Below the pieces are notes generated by a model. It did not search any database. It had not been told where the DNA came from and saw nothing but the letters and a program-made list of their open reading frames with translations. From positions 868,001 through 932,000 of the forward strand of contig CANKYU010000002.1 in the NCBI GenBank assembly GCA_947488295.1: a DNA stretch of 64,000 nucleotides, in the 5' to 3' direction. Below, in pieces: positions 18,261 to 27,328 of the stretch; position 1 is the first letter of the stretch; each line of letters begins with the position of its first letter. The position numbers and the translations under genes are program-made. This DNA comes from an uncultured Anderseniella sp. (GTDB lineage: Bacteria > Pseudomonadota > Alphaproteobacteria > Rhizobiales > Aestuariivirgaceae).

Positions 18261-18285
18261 CTCTGGAGCCCTCTTGGCTCCAGAG
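18261..18285 (+). terminator. Hairpin between dnaK and dnaJ (partial terminator or processing element)
   Basis: A perfect 10-base stem, CTCTGGAGCC-ctctt-GGCTCCAGAG, 25 bases after the dnaK stop. It is followed by TGCATTTGGG rather than a run of T, so termination is probably incomplete. Such a hairpin could lower dnaJ expression relative to dnaK or stabilise the dnaK transcript's 3' end. The structure is seen directly; the role is inferred. Confidence 0.65.
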
Positions 18286-18375
18286 TGCATTTGGGATGAC
18301 GCGCCGCGGTAATTGCTTTATCAGCACGGTCCCGCGATGATCGTCCCGGCAAGCAGCAAGCAGGCTGAATACAAA

Positions 18376-19530
18376 ATGGCGAAACGAGATTATTACGAGG
18401 TGCTGGGCGTTGGCAAGAATGTCGATGACAAGGAGCTGAAAAGTGCCTTTCGCAAAATGGCGAAGCAGTATCATCCCGACGCCAATCCGGATGACGACAC
18501 AGCAGAACAGAAATTCAAGGAAGCAAGTGAGGCCTACGAGGTCCTGAAGGAGCCGCAGAAACGCGCGGCCTATGACCGCTTCGGCCACGCAGCTTTCGAA
18601 GACGGCCGCGGCGGCCCTGGTGGTGCCGGGTTCGGGCCGGAGTTTTCGTCCTCCATGTCCGACATTTTCGAAGACCTGTTTGGCGAGTTCATGGGTGGCG
18701 GCGGCGGCGGCAGACGCCAGGGAGGACGCGGCGGCAGCAGTGCTGCGCGTGGCTCGGACCTGCGCTATGACATGGAAATCTCGCTGACCGACGCCTATGC
18801 CGGCAAGTCGGCGCAGATCCGCGTACCGACGTCCGTATCATGCGAGACCTGCTCTGGCAGCGGCGCAAAACCCGGTACCAGCCCAACCACCTGTTCGACC
18901 TGTAACGGCCAGGGCGCCGTGCGCTCGTCATCGGGTTTCTTCACGGTTGAACGTGCCTGTCCGACATGCCAGGGCCGGGGAACGGTGATATCCGACCCGT
19001 GCACGAATTGCTCCGGCCAGGGCAGGGTTCAGAAAGAGCGCACCCTGTCGGTGAACATTCCCGCCGGCGTGGAAGACGGCACCCGTATTCGCCTTGCCAA
19101 TGAGGGTGAAAGCGGGGTGCGCGGCGGACCGTCCGGAGATCTGTATATTTTCCTGTCGATCAAGCAGCACGAGTTTTTCCAGCGCGACGGCGCCGACCTG
19201 TTTTCACGTGTACCCATCTCCATGACATCGGCTGCCCTTGGCGGCGAGATCGAGGTGCCGACAATTGACGGCAAGAAGGCGCGCGTGACCATTCCCGAAG
19301 GCACCCAGGGCGGCAAGCAGTTCCGCCTCAAGTCCAAGGGCATGCCGGTGCTGCGCTCAAGCCAGCATGGCGACATGTACATTCAGGTCAGCGTGGAAAC
19401 ACCGGTGAACCTGACCCGCAAGCAGAAGGAACTGCTGCGCGATTTTGAAAGTCAGGCCAAGGACAATTCTCCACAGTCCGCCGGCTTCTTCACCAAGGCG
19501 CGGTCGTTCTGGGACAGTTTCGGCAGTTGA
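18376..19530 (+). CDS. dnaJ: Chaperone protein DnaJ (Hsp40)
   Basis: Type I DnaJ, about 384 residues, stimulating DnaK ATPase activity. The order is: J domain ([19 protein letters not shown] with the HPD motif in QYHPDANPD), a Gly-rich region ([15 protein letters not shown]), four zinc-finger repeats ([40 protein letters not shown]), and the C-terminal substrate-binding domain ([20 protein letters not shown]). I chose ATG 18376 (MAKRDYYE); the in-frame extension from 18313 lacks family support. It is downstream of dnaK, separated by the hairpin at 18261-18285. Confidence 0.97.
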   Translation: MAKRDYYEVLGVGKNVDDKELKSAFRKMAKQYHPDANPDDDTAEQKFKEASEAYEVLKEPQKRAAYDRFGHAAFEDGRGGPGGAGFGPEFSSSMSDIFEDLFGEFMGGGGGGRRQGGRGGSSAARGSDLRYDMEISLTDAYAGKSAQIRVPTSVSCETCSGSGAKPGTSPTTCSTCNGQGAVRSSSGFFTVERACPTCQGRGTVISDPCTNCSGQGRVQKERTLSVNIPAGVEDGTRIRLANEGESGVRGGPSGDLYIFLSIKQHEFFQRDGADLFSRVPISMTSAALGGEIEVPTIDGKKARVTIPEGTQGGKQFRLKSKGMPVLRSSQHGDMYIQVSVETPVNLTRKQKELLRDFESQAKDNSPQSAGFFTKARSFWDSFGS

Positions 19531-19588
19531 GCAACAGCCAGGCCCTGCGCGCTCAAACAACACCTGAACCTTTTAAGGAGATGCCGGA

Positions 19589-19876
19589 ATGGCCAAGGGA
19601 TACTGGATAGCACATGTCACCGTCAGCGATCCCGACCAGTACAGGCATTATGCGGACGCTGCACCTGAGGCGTTCAAGAAATACAATGCCCGCATGCTGG
19701 CCCGCGGCGGCCAGCACGCCCAGATGGAAGGCGCCGGCAAAGCGCGCAATGTGGTGATCGAATTCAACAGCTACCAGGATGCGATTGACTGCTTCAACAG
19801 CGACGAGTATCAGGCAGCGCGTGCCAAACGCCTGGGCGCAGGTGAAGCAGACATCGTGATCGTAGAGGGGCTGTAG
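19589..19876 (+). CDS. DUF1330 family protein
   Basis: A 95-residue protein of the DUF1330 family, small dimeric alpha/beta-barrel folds with no agreed reaction. The pattern MAKGYWIAHVTVSDPDQYRHY at the start, KARNVVIEFNSYQDAIDCFNS and EYQAARAKRLGAGEADIVIVEGL at the end is typical. A strong AAGGAG ribosome binding site lies about 8 bases before the ATG at 19589. It sits 58 bases after dnaJ on the same strand but is probably functionally unrelated. The convergent SRPBCC gene ends five bases beyond its stop. Confidence 0.85.
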   Translation: MAKGYWIAHVTVSDPDQYRHYADAAPEAFKKYNARMLARGGQHAQMEGAGKARNVVIEFNSYQDAIDCFNSDEYQAARAKRLGAGEADIVIVEGL

Positions 19877-19881
19877 AGCGC

Positions 19882-20304
19882 TTAAACCTGTCCGAAACGC
19901 TTTGTCAGCGCCGACAGGCCGGCCGTATAGATGCCGGAAATCACTTTTGATGCGGTTTCATCATCCGCCCCGTCGGCGTTGAACTTGCCTGTCCAGTCGA
20001 CGGTGCATTTATTGTCGTCACCAGCCGTGACCTGGATGGTCGAGTGATAATCGGAAACCGGCAATGGACCGTCGACAATGGAATAGCTCTGGCTCATGGC
20101 GCCATCATCGTGAGCTTCCAGTTTCTCGGTCAAAACACCACCACCGGATATGTTGATGACACGCACCGTGTCCTCGCCGCGCGTCTCAATGGTTGAGGTC
20201 ACAGCCGCAGGATGCCAGTCGGCGAGATTTCCGAACTCACTGATCGCGGCCCAAACCTCGGCAGCGCCGGCACTCAACTCAGCAGATTCGTGAACATTCA
20301 ACAT
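19882..20304 (-). CDS. SRPBCC family protein (polyketide cyclase/START-like)
   Basis: About 140 residues with the SRPBCC (START/Bet v1-like) hydrophobic ligand-binding fold: AELSAGAAEVWAAISEFGNLADWHPAA near the N-terminus, a set of beta-strands (TVRVINISGGGVLTEKLEAHD, QSYSIVDGPLPVSDYHSTIQV, CTVDWTGKF), and a C-terminal helix (ISGIYTAGLSALTKRFG). The start ATG at 20304 follows GGGGAA with 9 bases of spacing; an in-frame extension upstream to 20382 is not family-like. The ligand and reaction are unknown. It is divergent from dapB across a 237-base space. Confidence 0.78.
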   Translation of the reverse strand: MLNVHESAELSAGAAEVWAAISEFGNLADWHPAAVTSTIETRGEDTVRVINISGGGVLTEKLEAHDDGAMSQSYSIVDGPLPVSDYHSTIQVTAGDDNKCTVDWTGKFNADGADDETASKVISGIYTAGLSALTKRFGQV

Positions 20305-20360
20305 AACAATCAATTCCCCTTTGCATTCAGTTAGCCCAAGTCTGCCTGCTGGCATCGTCA

Positions 20361-20375
20361 TTGTCCATTGGGCAA
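20361..20375. promoter_or_regulatory. Near-palindrome upstream of SRPBCC gene and dapB
   Basis: TTGTCCATTGGGCAA, a 15-base near-palindrome (arms TTGyCCA/TGGrCAA with two wobble positions) in the 237-base space between the divergent SRPBCC gene and dapB. It could be an operator. Nothing else recognisable was seen in this space beyond the ribosome binding sites. Confidence 0.25.
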
Positions 20376-20541
20376 ACAACAACTTAGGGTCGAAAACACT
20401 GTTTTGGACGACGGATCAGCACCGGATGCAACATAGCGCCCCGTTTACCCGCCTTGATGGTCACCAGACCCTAGGCACCCGGACCGTTCGCTGTTATCAC
20501 ATAGCAAGAAGTCCAATTCCAATGAACGGGCCGATTGAAAA

Positions 20542-21354
20542 ATGCTCAAGCTTGTTGTTGCAGGTGCCGGCGGGCGCATGGGCCAGACCCTGACCCGGCT
20601 TATTCATGCGCATCCTTCCTGCGAGGTTGCAGGCGGCCTTGAACCGAAAGGGTCACCTGTTGTCGGCAAGGACCAGGGAGCCGTCGCCGGCCTGGGCGAT
20701 ATCGGCACGCTGATATCGGACGACCCGCTTTCCGTGCTAGTAAAGGCCGATGCCATCATCGACTTCACCTTGCCCGCAGCCAGCGTAGCGCTGGCCGGCA
20801 TTGCGGCGCAGGCCCGCATCGTGCACGTCATCGGTACAACCGGCCTCAGCGCAACAGACGAAGCCGCCATAGAGGCCGCATCGCGGCACGCACGCATCGT
20901 CAAGTCCGGCAATATGAGCCTCGGCGTAAACCTGCTGGCGGCTATCGTCAGGCAGGTTGCCGCATCACTCGACGAGAGTTTTGATATCGAGGTGGTGGAG
21001 ATGCATCATCGTCACAAGGTTGATGCGCCATCGGGAACCGCCTTGCTGCTTGGCAGCGCGGCAGCACAGGGCCGGGACATTGATCTTGCAAAGAACTCCG
21101 TGCGCAGCCGTGACGGTCATACAGGAGCCCGCAATGAAGGCGACATCGGATTTGCAACACTGCGCGGCGGCAGTGTGGTCGGAGACCACAGCGTGATATT
21201 TGCCGGACAATCCGAACGCATCGAACTGTCTCACAAGGCTGAGTCGCGGGAGATATTTGCCAATGGCGCCATCAAGGCGGCATTGTGGGCCCATGACCAG
21301 AAGCCCGGGCTGTACTCGATGATGGACGTACTCGGCATTGATCGTGAAAACTGA
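20542..21354 (+). CDS. dapB: 4-hydroxy-tetrahydrodipicolinate reductase
   Basis: DapB reduces hydroxy-tetrahydrodipicolinate with NAD(P)H in the lysine and diaminopimelate pathway. 270 residues. The Rossmann start [17 protein letters not shown] gives the GxxGRMG nucleotide-binding motif. [19 protein letters not shown] and [22 protein letters not shown] (catalytic His-His and Lys) are diagnostic, as is [11 protein letters not shown]. It begins a short unit with gpmA 30 bases downstream. The length and the ATG start are standard. Confidence 0.97.
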   Translation: MLKLVVAGAGGRMGQTLTRLIHAHPSCEVAGGLEPKGSPVVGKDQGAVAGLGDIGTLISDDPLSVLVKADAIIDFTLPAASVALAGIAAQARIVHVIGTTGLSATDEAAIEAASRHARIVKSGNMSLGVNLLAAIVRQVAASLDESFDIEVVEMHHRHKVDAPSGTALLLGSAAAQGRDIDLAKNSVRSRDGHTGARNEGDIGFATLRGGSVVGDHSVIFAGQSERIELSHKAESREIFANGAIKAALWAHDQKPGLYSMMDVLGIDREN

Positions 21355-21384
21355 CTTGAACCCAACCAGAAAGCGATACCTGAC

Positions 21385-22005
21385 ATGAGTGGAACCCTTG
21401 TGCTCGTCCGGCACGGACAAAGCGAATGGAACCTGAAGAACCTGTTCACCGGCTGGGAAAACCCGGGACTGACGGACAAGGGTGTCGAGGAAGCCCATAC
21501 GGCAGGCCGAAATCTGAAGGCGCTGGGGCTGGAATTCGACATGGCGTTCACCAGCGTTCTCGACCGCGCCCAGCGTACGCTCACCATCATGCTGGAAGAA
21601 CTCGGACAACCGGACCTGCCGACCACGCGCGACCAGGCCCTGAACGAGCGCGATTACGGCGACCTGACGGGCCTGAACAAGGACGACGCGCGCAAGAAAT
21701 GGGGTGACGAGCAGGTTCATACATGGCGCAGGTCCTACGATGTCCAGCCGCCGGGCGGTGAAAGCCTGCGCGATACGCTGGCGCGCTCCCTGCCCTACTA
21801 CATGAAGGCGATCCAGCCGCACGTGCTGGATGGCAAGACCATCATCGTTGCCGCGCACGGCAATTCCCTGCGCGCGCTGGTCATGGCACTGGAAGGCCTG
21901 AGCCCGGACGCAATCCTGAAGCGCGAAATCGCGACAGGCGTGCCGATCATCTACAAGCTGAATGCCAACGGCACCATCGCCAGCTCACAGGTTCTGGAAC
22001 ACTGA
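21385..22005 (+). CDS. gpmA: 2,3-bisphosphoglycerate-dependent phosphoglycerate mutase
   Basis: Interconverts 3- and 2-phosphoglycerate in glycolysis and gluconeogenesis. The 206-residue product is the short form common in alphaproteobacteria. [27 protein letters not shown] carries the phosphorylated His, and [21 protein letters not shown] and [14 protein letters not shown] the second catalytic His. [18 protein letters not shown] is also conserved. It lies 30 bases after dapB, likely co-transcribed, and converges with the AraC-MGMT fusion gene 22 bases away. Confidence 0.96.
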   Translation: MSGTLVLVRHGQSEWNLKNLFTGWENPGLTDKGVEEAHTAGRNLKALGLEFDMAFTSVLDRAQRTLTIMLEELGQPDLPTTRDQALNERDYGDLTGLNKDDARKKWGDEQVHTWRRSYDVQPPGGESLRDTLARSLPYYMKAIQPHVLDGKTIIVAAHGNSLRALVMALEGLSPDAILKREIATGVPIIYKLNANGTIASSQVLEH

Positions 22006-22027
22006 CGTCTCCGGAACCCGCACCGGA

Positions 22028-22882
22028 TCAGGCGTTTCCGACCGCACCGGCTTCCCAGCCGAGTATGGCTTTCTTTCGGGTCAGGCCCCAGTGATAGCCG
22101 CACAGGCCGCCCGACTTGCCCAGCACGCGATGACAGGGCACCACAAAGGAGATCGGGTTCTTGCCAACTGCTGTACCGACAGCGCGAGCCGCCGTTGGCT
22201 TGCCGATGGTATCGGCCACGTCTGAATATGTGGTCGCCGAGCCCAGCGGAATACGCAACAGGGTTTCCCAGACACGCACCTCGAAATCAGTGCCGATCAT
22301 GACAATGCGCAAGGGTTGATCGGGACGCCACTCATTGCGGTCGAAGATGCGTTTGGCCATGGCCGCGGTAGCCTTGTCATCACGCACATATTCGGCGTTG
22401 GGCCAGCGTCTGGCCATATCTTCAAAAGCCGCCATCTCGCCGCCTTCATCGGCAAATGCCAGGCCCGCCAGGCCGTGCAACGTGGTCAGCACAATGGCAG
22501 TGCCAAAGGGCGATGCATGACACCCCCAGGTAATGGTCAGGCCGGCGCCTTTGGCCCGGTAGACACCCGGCGGCATGCCTTCATGGGTGACGAACAGGTC
22601 GTGCAGGCGCCCGGCGCCGGACAGGCCAACCTCGTAGGCCGTGTCCAGCACGGTTGCTGAATCCTGCAAGAGTTGCCTGGCGCGGTCGACGGTAATGGCC
22701 TGCATAAACGACTTCGGCGTCAGGCCTGCCCAGCGCGAGAAGCTGCGCTGAACCGAATCGGGACTGGCGCCGACATTGCCGGCGATCTCATCAAGCGATG
22801 GGTGGTCAAGCCAGTTTTCCGACACGAACTCTATGGTGCGGCGGACAAGCTCATAATCATTGGTGTGGGCGGTCTGTAACAT
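22028..22882 (-). CDS. Fusion of AraC-type DNA-binding domain and O6-alkylguanine-DNA alkyltransferase (Ada-like)
   Basis: About 284 residues. The N-terminal half is an AraC/XylS helix-turn-helix (LVRRTIEFVSENWLDHPSLDEIAGNVGASPDSVQRSFSRW region, then GLTPKSFMQAITVDRARQLL). The C-terminal half is a methylguanine methyltransferase with the active-site PCHRV motif, preceded by GSATTYSDVADTIGKPTAARAVGTAVGKNP. This resembles E. coli Ada without its N-terminal zinc/phosphotriester domain, so direct repair of O6-methylguanine combined with DNA binding is likely. I start at ATG 22882, which has GGAG 8 bases upstream; a start at 22963 would add 27 residues. Whether it self-regulates is unknown. Confidence 0.88.
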   Translation of the reverse strand: MLQTAHTNDYELVRRTIEFVSENWLDHPSLDEIAGNVGASPDSVQRSFSRWAGLTPKSFMQAITVDRARQLLQDSATVLDTAYEVGLSGAGRLHDLFVTHEGMPPGVYRAKGAGLTITWGCHASPFGTAIVLTTLHGLAGLAFADEGGEMAAFEDMARRWPNAEYVRDDKATAAMAKRIFDRNEWRPDQPLRIVMIGTDFEVRVWETLLRIPLGSATTYSDVADTIGKPTAARAVGTAVGKNPISFVVPCHRVLGKSGGLCGYHWGLTRKKAILGWEAGAVGNA

Positions 22883-22969
22883 GACGAGCGCTCCTGAAGC
22901 TGTTATTTCACTATCTGGATAATAGGCCGTCGCAAGGTGCACAGCCACCCGTTTTACGGACAACCAGGC

Positions 22970-23437
22970 TTAAATGCGCGGCCGGGCCAGAATCTCGTTG
23001 AGGGTGGTTGCCAGGGATTTCCTGTCATACGGCGCCAGAAAGCTGCCGACCTCGGTCACCATTTCGCGCGAGGTGAGGAAAAGCCGGCCGACCAGTTCGC
23101 GCTCACTGTCTTCTTCCAGGCGAACCCTGGCCCATGCCCGCACAAGCGTCTGGGTCTGGTCCGGCTGGCGCGCCTTCATCCTGGTGATGGTCACCGTCTC
23201 ATCACTGATACAAATATTCTCCTGGCACTCCGCATCGCGGTAGTTGCGTTTTATCGCCCACCAGATCAGTGCCACGTCGAGCCCGAAGAAACCGAACACC
23301 GGCCACGCCCCCATCAGCAGGAAAGCAACACCGGCAATAAAACTGACCGCGGCAATGCACGACATCAAAATGATGAAGCCCTTCCGGGACAGGGATCGAT
23401 ATGGATACAGTTCAATGGTAATAGGAGCTGACTTCAC
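22970..23437 (-). CDS. DUF2244 family membrane protein
   Basis: A protein of about 155 residues matching DUF2244, common in alphaproteobacteria. Two adjacent hydrophobic segments (GFIILMSCIAAVSFIAGVAF and WPVFGFFGLDVALIWWAI) are followed by a soluble beta-rich tail (ICISDETVTITRMKARQPDQ, LFLTSREMVTEVGSFLAPYDRKSLATTLNEIL). The function is unknown. The reading frame is open up to 23557, which would overlap the divergent nth start. I prefer the GTG at 23437 (MKSAPITIELYPYRSLS), with GGGAAG upstream, so the start is uncertain. Frequently beside nth, as here. Confidence 0.75.
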   Translation of the reverse strand: MKSAPITIELYPYRSLSRKGFIILMSCIAAVSFIAGVAFLLMGAWPVFGFFGLDVALIWWAIKRNYRDAECQENICISDETVTITRMKARQPDQTQTLVRAWARVRLEEDSERELVGRLFLTSREMVTEVGSFLAPYDRKSLATTLNEILARPRI

Positions 23438-23550
23438 AAGGGCTTCCCGGTTGAGTTCAATTTGGTTACTGCATGTGACACGAGGTGGGCGTGGTTCTGG
23501 ATCAATCAGGACCTGACCCGTTCCATGCAAAACAAGGAGAGCATTTTTCA

Positions 23551-24201
23551 ATGGCACGGCGCAAGAAACTCAACGCCGCAGAAATAGAGCAGGTGTTCCA
23601 GCGGTTCGCTGAAAACAATCCGGAGCCCAAGGGCGAACTGGAATCGGTCAATACCTTTACCTTCCTCGTCGCCGTCGTGCTATCGGCGCAGGCCACGGAC
23701 GAAGGTGTCAACAAGGCCACCCGCGGTCTGTTTCACGCTGCCGACACCCCGGAGAAAATGCTGGCGCTGGGAGAAGACAAGGTGCGCGAGCACATCCGCA
23801 CCATCGGGCTTTATCGTAACAAGGCGAAGAACGTCATCGCCCTGTCGCGCGACATGGTGGACAAACATGACAGCCAGGTTCCGGACAATCGCGAGGCGCT
23901 GGAGGCCTTGCCCGGTGTTGGCCGGAAAACCGCCAACGTGGTCCTGAACAACTGTTTCGGGCAACCCACTATCGCCATCGACACGCACTTGTTCAGGCTG
24001 GCCAACCGGGTCGGCCTGGCGCCCGGCAAAACGGTCCTGGCGGTTGAGCAGGGCCTGCTCAAGCGAGTGCCGAAAGCCTACATGCTGCATGCCCATCACT
24101 GGCTGATCCTGCATGGACGCTATATCTGCAAGGCGCGCAAGCCGGAGTGCGAAAGATGCCTGATTTCAGACCTCTGCCTGTTTCCGGGCAAGAGCATCTA
24201 G
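23551..24201 (+). CDS. nth: Endonuclease III
   Basis: A base-excision-repair DNA glycosylase/AP lyase for oxidised pyrimidines. About 216 residues from ATG 23551 (MARRKKLNAAEIEQVFQRF). The helix-hairpin-helix LPGVGRKTANVV carries the catalytic Lys, and AIDTHLFRLANRVGLA the catalytic Asp. The C-terminal [4Fe-4S] loop is C-x6-C-x2-C-x5-C in CKARKPECERCLISDLC. A GGAG site lies upstream of the ATG. It is divergent from the DUF2244 gene and convergent with the EI24-domain gene 5 bases downstream. Confidence 0.97.
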   Translation: MARRKKLNAAEIEQVFQRFAENNPEPKGELESVNTFTFLVAVVLSAQATDEGVNKATRGLFHAADTPEKMLALGEDKVREHIRTIGLYRNKAKNVIALSRDMVDKHDSQVPDNREALEALPGVGRKTANVVLNNCFGQPTIAIDTHLFRLANRVGLAPGKTVLAVEQGLLKRVPKAYMLHAHHWLILHGRYICKARKPECERCLISDLCLFPGKSI

Positions 24202-24206
24202 ATTGC

Positions 24207-24875
24207 TCATGCGGTCCTTTGATCCACCGCTATCTTTTTGAAAATATGGACGAAATAGGACGTTGAAAACAGCGGCACCAGAATGTTCAGGAACGGGATC
24301 AGGGCAAGGCCAGCGGGCACCAGACCGGCAGCCCAGACCCGGCCTGCATTGATCTTTCTAAAATTTGCGGCCTGCCGCGCCGGCATATGCCGCATGGCCA
24401 CCATGGTGAAATACTCCCGGCCCAGCAGGTAGGCATTGGCCATTAGCATGATGGCCACGCCGATGCCGAAGAACACGGTTGGCAGCACCAGAATGTTGAC
24501 CGCCAGCACCAGCAATCCGAATTGCAGTCCCATCAGGGCCGACGACCATGCAGATGGCGGGTTGCCCTTAGGCTCGCCGGGATAGTGTTTCACCTCAACA
24601 ATATCAGCGGCGGTGTCCAGAAACAGGCCGGCAAAGATTGCCGTCACCGGCGCCATCAGGAAGAAAAACACCACCAGCAGAACAAGGCTGGCCGCGCCGG
24701 CAATGACCTCGTCGAGCCATGGCCAGGGCAATACCAGCAATGCCGCACTGCCGACCCACAACGCCGCCAGCACGCCGACGAATACCAGCAGCGTCAGTCC
24801 GATGGCCTTCCACAGGATCGAACGGAATTCCGGTGACAGAACATCACGCATGGCACGGAATGTTGAGGCAATCAT
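24207..24875 (-). CDS. EI24/CysZ-like integral membrane protein
   Basis: About 222 residues with at least four hydrophobic segments (ILWKAIGLTLLVFVGVLAAL, GAASLVLLVVFFFLMAPVTA, FGLLVLAVNILVLPTVFFGI, AGLVPAGLALIPFLNILVPL). The arrangement, with FLDTAADIVEVKHYPG between segments and YFTMVAMRHMP later, matches the EI24 domain of CysZ, a sulfate permease in E. coli. Sulfate uptake here is only an extrapolation. I use ATG 24875 (MIASTFRAMRDVLSPEFRS); an in-frame start at 24953 adds 26 residues without family support. Confidence 0.82.
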   Translation of the reverse strand: MIASTFRAMRDVLSPEFRSILWKAIGLTLLVFVGVLAALWVGSAALLVLPWPWLDEVIAGAASLVLLVVFFFLMAPVTAIFAGLFLDTAADIVEVKHYPGEPKGNPPSAWSSALMGLQFGLLVLAVNILVLPTVFFGIGVAIMLMANAYLLGREYFTMVAMRHMPARQAANFRKINAGRVWAAGLVPAGLALIPFLNILVPLFSTSYFVHIFKKIAVDQRTA

Positions 24876-25014
24876 GTATCGGCTTTCAAAATGAATTGGG
24901 GCTGTTACTGGCAAATAAGAAGATCGCGCTGGCGATGCAAGTGTCGATTGCAACGCAGCAGCAAACTTGTGTATGCACTGGCGTGCTCTGTCTCACCTGA
25001 ATCAGGAACCCCCC

Positions 25015-25992
25015 ATGCCGCAGAAAAATCTGGATGTCCTTGGAATTGGCAACGCGATTGTCGATGTGATCGCGCGGCATGACGATGCATTTCTTGAAGA
25101 CAACGCCCTGGACAAGGGCGCGATGCTGCTGATCGATGAAGATGACGCCCTGTCCCTGTATGACAAGATCGGCCCGGCCACCGAGATTTCCGGCGGGTCC
25201 GCGGCGAACACGATTGCAGGCGTCACTTCACTGGGTGGTTCTTCAGGTTACATCGGCAAGGTTGCCACGGACCAGATCGGCGACGTGTTCGCCCATGACA
25301 TTCGCGCAGCCGGGGTGAGTTTTGATACACCTGCTCTCAATGACGGACCGCAGACGGCACGCTGCATCGTCATTGTGACACCGGACGGGCAACGCACCAT
25401 GTCCACCTATCTGGGCGCCTGCGCCATGCTGGGTCCCGACGATGTCAGCGAAAACGAAGTGGCGTCCGCGACCATAACCTATCTTGAAGGCTATCTCTGG
25501 GACCGGCCCAATGCCAAGGACGCGTTCAGGAAAGCCGCAAGGCTGGCTGGCGACAACAAGCGGCAGGTGGCCCTGACCCTGTCGGATTCGTTTTGCGTGG
25601 ACCGGCATCGCGACAGTTTCCTGTCCCTGATCCGCGACGGCGTCGATATCCTGTTTGCCAACGAAGCGGAGATCCTGTCGCTGTACCAGACATCAAACCT
25701 GCAGGAAGCCATGGCCGCAGTTGCGCAGGACTGCTCACTGGCCGCCATCACCCGCTCGGAAAAAGGCAGCGCCATTGTAACCGGAAGCACGGTGACGGAA
25801 GTCGCCGCACAGCCTGTCGACCAGGTTGTGGACACCACCGGCGCCGGCGACCTGTATGCTTCAGGCTTCCTGTTCGGACATGCTCACAACAAGCCGGTGG
25901 CTGAATGTGCACGGCTCGGGCATGTGGCGGCGGCAGAAATCATCTCGCATATCGGGGCAAGACCGCAGGCGGCCCTGAAATCCCTTATCTAG
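25015..25992 (+). CDS. PfkB-family carbohydrate/adenosine kinase
   Basis: About 325 residues of the PfkB/ribokinase superfamily. DVLGIGNAIVDVIARHDDAFL at the start and GGSAANTIAGVTSLGGSSGYIGKVATDQIGD match signature 1, and DTTGAGDLYASGFLFGHA holds the catalytic Asp and the anion hole. The ordering resembles the adenosine-kinase-like group found in Rhizobiales, but sugar specificity cannot be read from sequence. The start is ATG 25015 (MPQKNLDVLGIG); a run of C and an AGGAAC sequence precede it. The stop codon lies inside the first copy of the 11-base tandem repeat shared with the 3' end of coaA. Confidence 0.9.
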   Translation: MPQKNLDVLGIGNAIVDVIARHDDAFLEDNALDKGAMLLIDEDDALSLYDKIGPATEISGGSAANTIAGVTSLGGSSGYIGKVATDQIGDVFAHDIRAAGVSFDTPALNDGPQTARCIVIVTPDGQRTMSTYLGACAMLGPDDVSENEVASATITYLEGYLWDRPNAKDAFRKAARLAGDNKRQVALTLSDSFCVDRHRDSFLSLIRDGVDILFANEAEILSLYQTSNLQEAMAAVAQDCSLAAITRSEKGSAIVTGSTVTEVAAQPVDQVVDTTGAGDLYASGFLFGHAHNKPVAECARLGHVAAAEIISHIGARPQAALKSLI

Positions 25993-26020
25993 AGCTTGTC
26001 TAGAGCTTGTCTAGAGCTTG
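25988..26020. repeat. Three tandem copies of an 11-base repeat at convergent gene ends
   Basis: TCTAGAGCTTG occurs three times with no interruption (25988-25998, 25999-26009, 26010-26020). The stop codon of the PfkB kinase lies in the first copy and that of coaA in the third, so each unit supplies a TAG in one direction and a TAG (cta) in the other. This looks like slipped-strand duplication in the small space between two convergent genes. Confidence 0.95.
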
Positions 26021-26961
26021 CGCAGATAAACCGAATTGATCAGGTGATCAGGGCCCTTGCGCAGTATCAGGTCGGCGCGCTGGCGCGTCGGCAGAACGTT
26101 TTCACGCAGGTTGGCCAGGTTGACGGTTTCCCAGATCCTGGTGGCGGTTTCCTGAGCCTCCACGTCCGACAGTTTGGAATATCTGTGGAAGTATGACTTG
26201 GGATCGGCAAAGGCGGTTTCACGAAACGAGAAGAACCGGTTGACATACCAGGTACGCAGATCGTGTTCGTCGGCATCGATGAAGATCGAGAAATCAAAAT
26301 AGTCCGACACGTACGGTATGGCCTTGCCGTCGCGCGGCGGCCTGCCGGTCTGCAGCACATTGAGACCCTCGACAATGAGTATGTCCGGCTGGTCGATGGT
26401 GATATGCTTGCCCGGCTCGATGTCATAGCTGAAGTGCGAGTAGACCGGTGCGCGCACATTGTGGTTGCCGGCCTTGATGTCCGACAGGAATTTCAACAGG
26501 ACAGGCAGGTCATAGCTTTCCGGAAAGCCTTTCCGGTTCATCAGTCCTTCGCGCTCCAGCACGGCATTGGGCAGCAGGAATCCATCCGTCGGCAGCAACG
26601 CCACTTTCGGATGATTGGGCCAGCGCGCCAGCAGGCCGCGCAGGATCCTGGCAGTTGTGCTCTTGCCGCCCGCCACGCTGCCGGCAATGCCGATGATGTA
26701 GGGAACCTTGTGATTGTTGCCGCCGAGAAAGTTCTGGGTGACCGAAAACAGGTCCTGGCTGGCTGCAACATACAGGTTCAACAGGCGCGACAGGGGCAGG
26801 TAGATGGCCACCACTTCATCCAGGTTCACGCGATCATTGACACCGCGCAGTTCCTCGACTTCTTCAGCCGTCAGGGTCAGCGGCGTATCAGCGCGAAGCT
26901 TGGCCCATTCGGTTCGCGTGAAGATGCGATAGGGCGAGAGCTGTGATGTGTTCTGATCCAT
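26011..26961 (-). CDS. coaA: Pantothenate kinase, type I
   Basis: Phosphorylates pantothenate, the first and regulated step of coenzyme A synthesis. About 316 residues, as in other type I enzymes. P-loop [17 protein letters not shown]; conserved [55 protein letters not shown] and [11 protein letters not shown] start at ATG 26961 ([16 protein letters not shown]); a TTG at 26973 would overlap the hisE stop. It is the last gene of the his cluster on this strand. The stop codon is embedded in the 11-base tandem repeat. Confidence 0.96.
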   Translation of the reverse strand: MDQNTSQLSPYRIFTRTEWAKLRADTPLTLTAEEVEELRGVNDRVNLDEVVAIYLPLSRLLNLYVAASQDLFSVTQNFLGGNNHKVPYIIGIAGSVAGGKSTTARILRGLLARWPNHPKVALLPTDGFLLPNAVLEREGLMNRKGFPESYDLPVLLKFLSDIKAGNHNVRAPVYSHFSYDIEPGKHITIDQPDILIVEGLNVLQTGRPPRDGKAIPYVSDYFDFSIFIDADEHDLRTWYVNRFFSFRETAFADPKSYFHRYSKLSDVEAQETATRIWETVNLANLRENVLPTRQRADLILRKGPDHLINSVYLRKL

Positions 26962-26969
26962 GGCACATA

Positions 26970-27314
26970 TCAATCCGGATTACGGGATGCCTTTTCTTCC
27001 AGGCCGCTTTGCGAGAACCGGTTGTGCAGTTCATCCATCACCTGGTCCAGCGAAACGCCCGCCGCCTTCAACAGTACGAGCAGATGATACACCACATCCG
27101 CTGCTTCCGCTGTTGTATGATTTGCATCCCTGCCCTGCGATGCAAGTATCAGTTCAATGGCCTCTTCGCCAAATTTGCGCGCACACTTTTCAGATCCGGC
27201 GGCCAGCAGGCCGGCGGTATAGGAAGTCTCCCCGTCGGCGGCGGCAGCCCGCGACGCAATGATTTCCTCGAGGCGGGCCAGCGTCTGCAGTTTGTCCAGC
27301 GTCTGTGTTGTCAT
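26970..27314 (-). CDS. hisE: Phosphoribosyl-ATP diphosphatase
   Basis: Second step of histidine synthesis: PR-ATP to PR-AMP. 114 residues, an all-helical MazG-like fold. It shows [43 protein letters not shown] (the EExxE metal-binding helix) and [19 protein letters not shown]. It is separate from hisI, which is not in this window, as in most alphaproteobacteria. It lies between hisF (14-base gap) and coaA. Confidence 0.95.
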   Translation of the reverse strand: MTTQTLDKLQTLARLEEIIASRAAAADGETSYTAGLLAAGSEKCARKFGEEAIELILASQGRDANHTTAEAADVVYHLLVLLKAAGVSLDQVMDELHNRFSQSGLEEKASRNPD

Positions 27315-27328
27315 ATCCAGTTCTCGCT

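Noticed and set aside
19199..19214. Another CACGTG-containing sequence (in dnaJ) as parS
   Set aside because: Only the CACGTG core and part of one arm match; too far from the parS consensus to support ParB binding. The same applies to CACGTG near 43215, 47955 and 61318.
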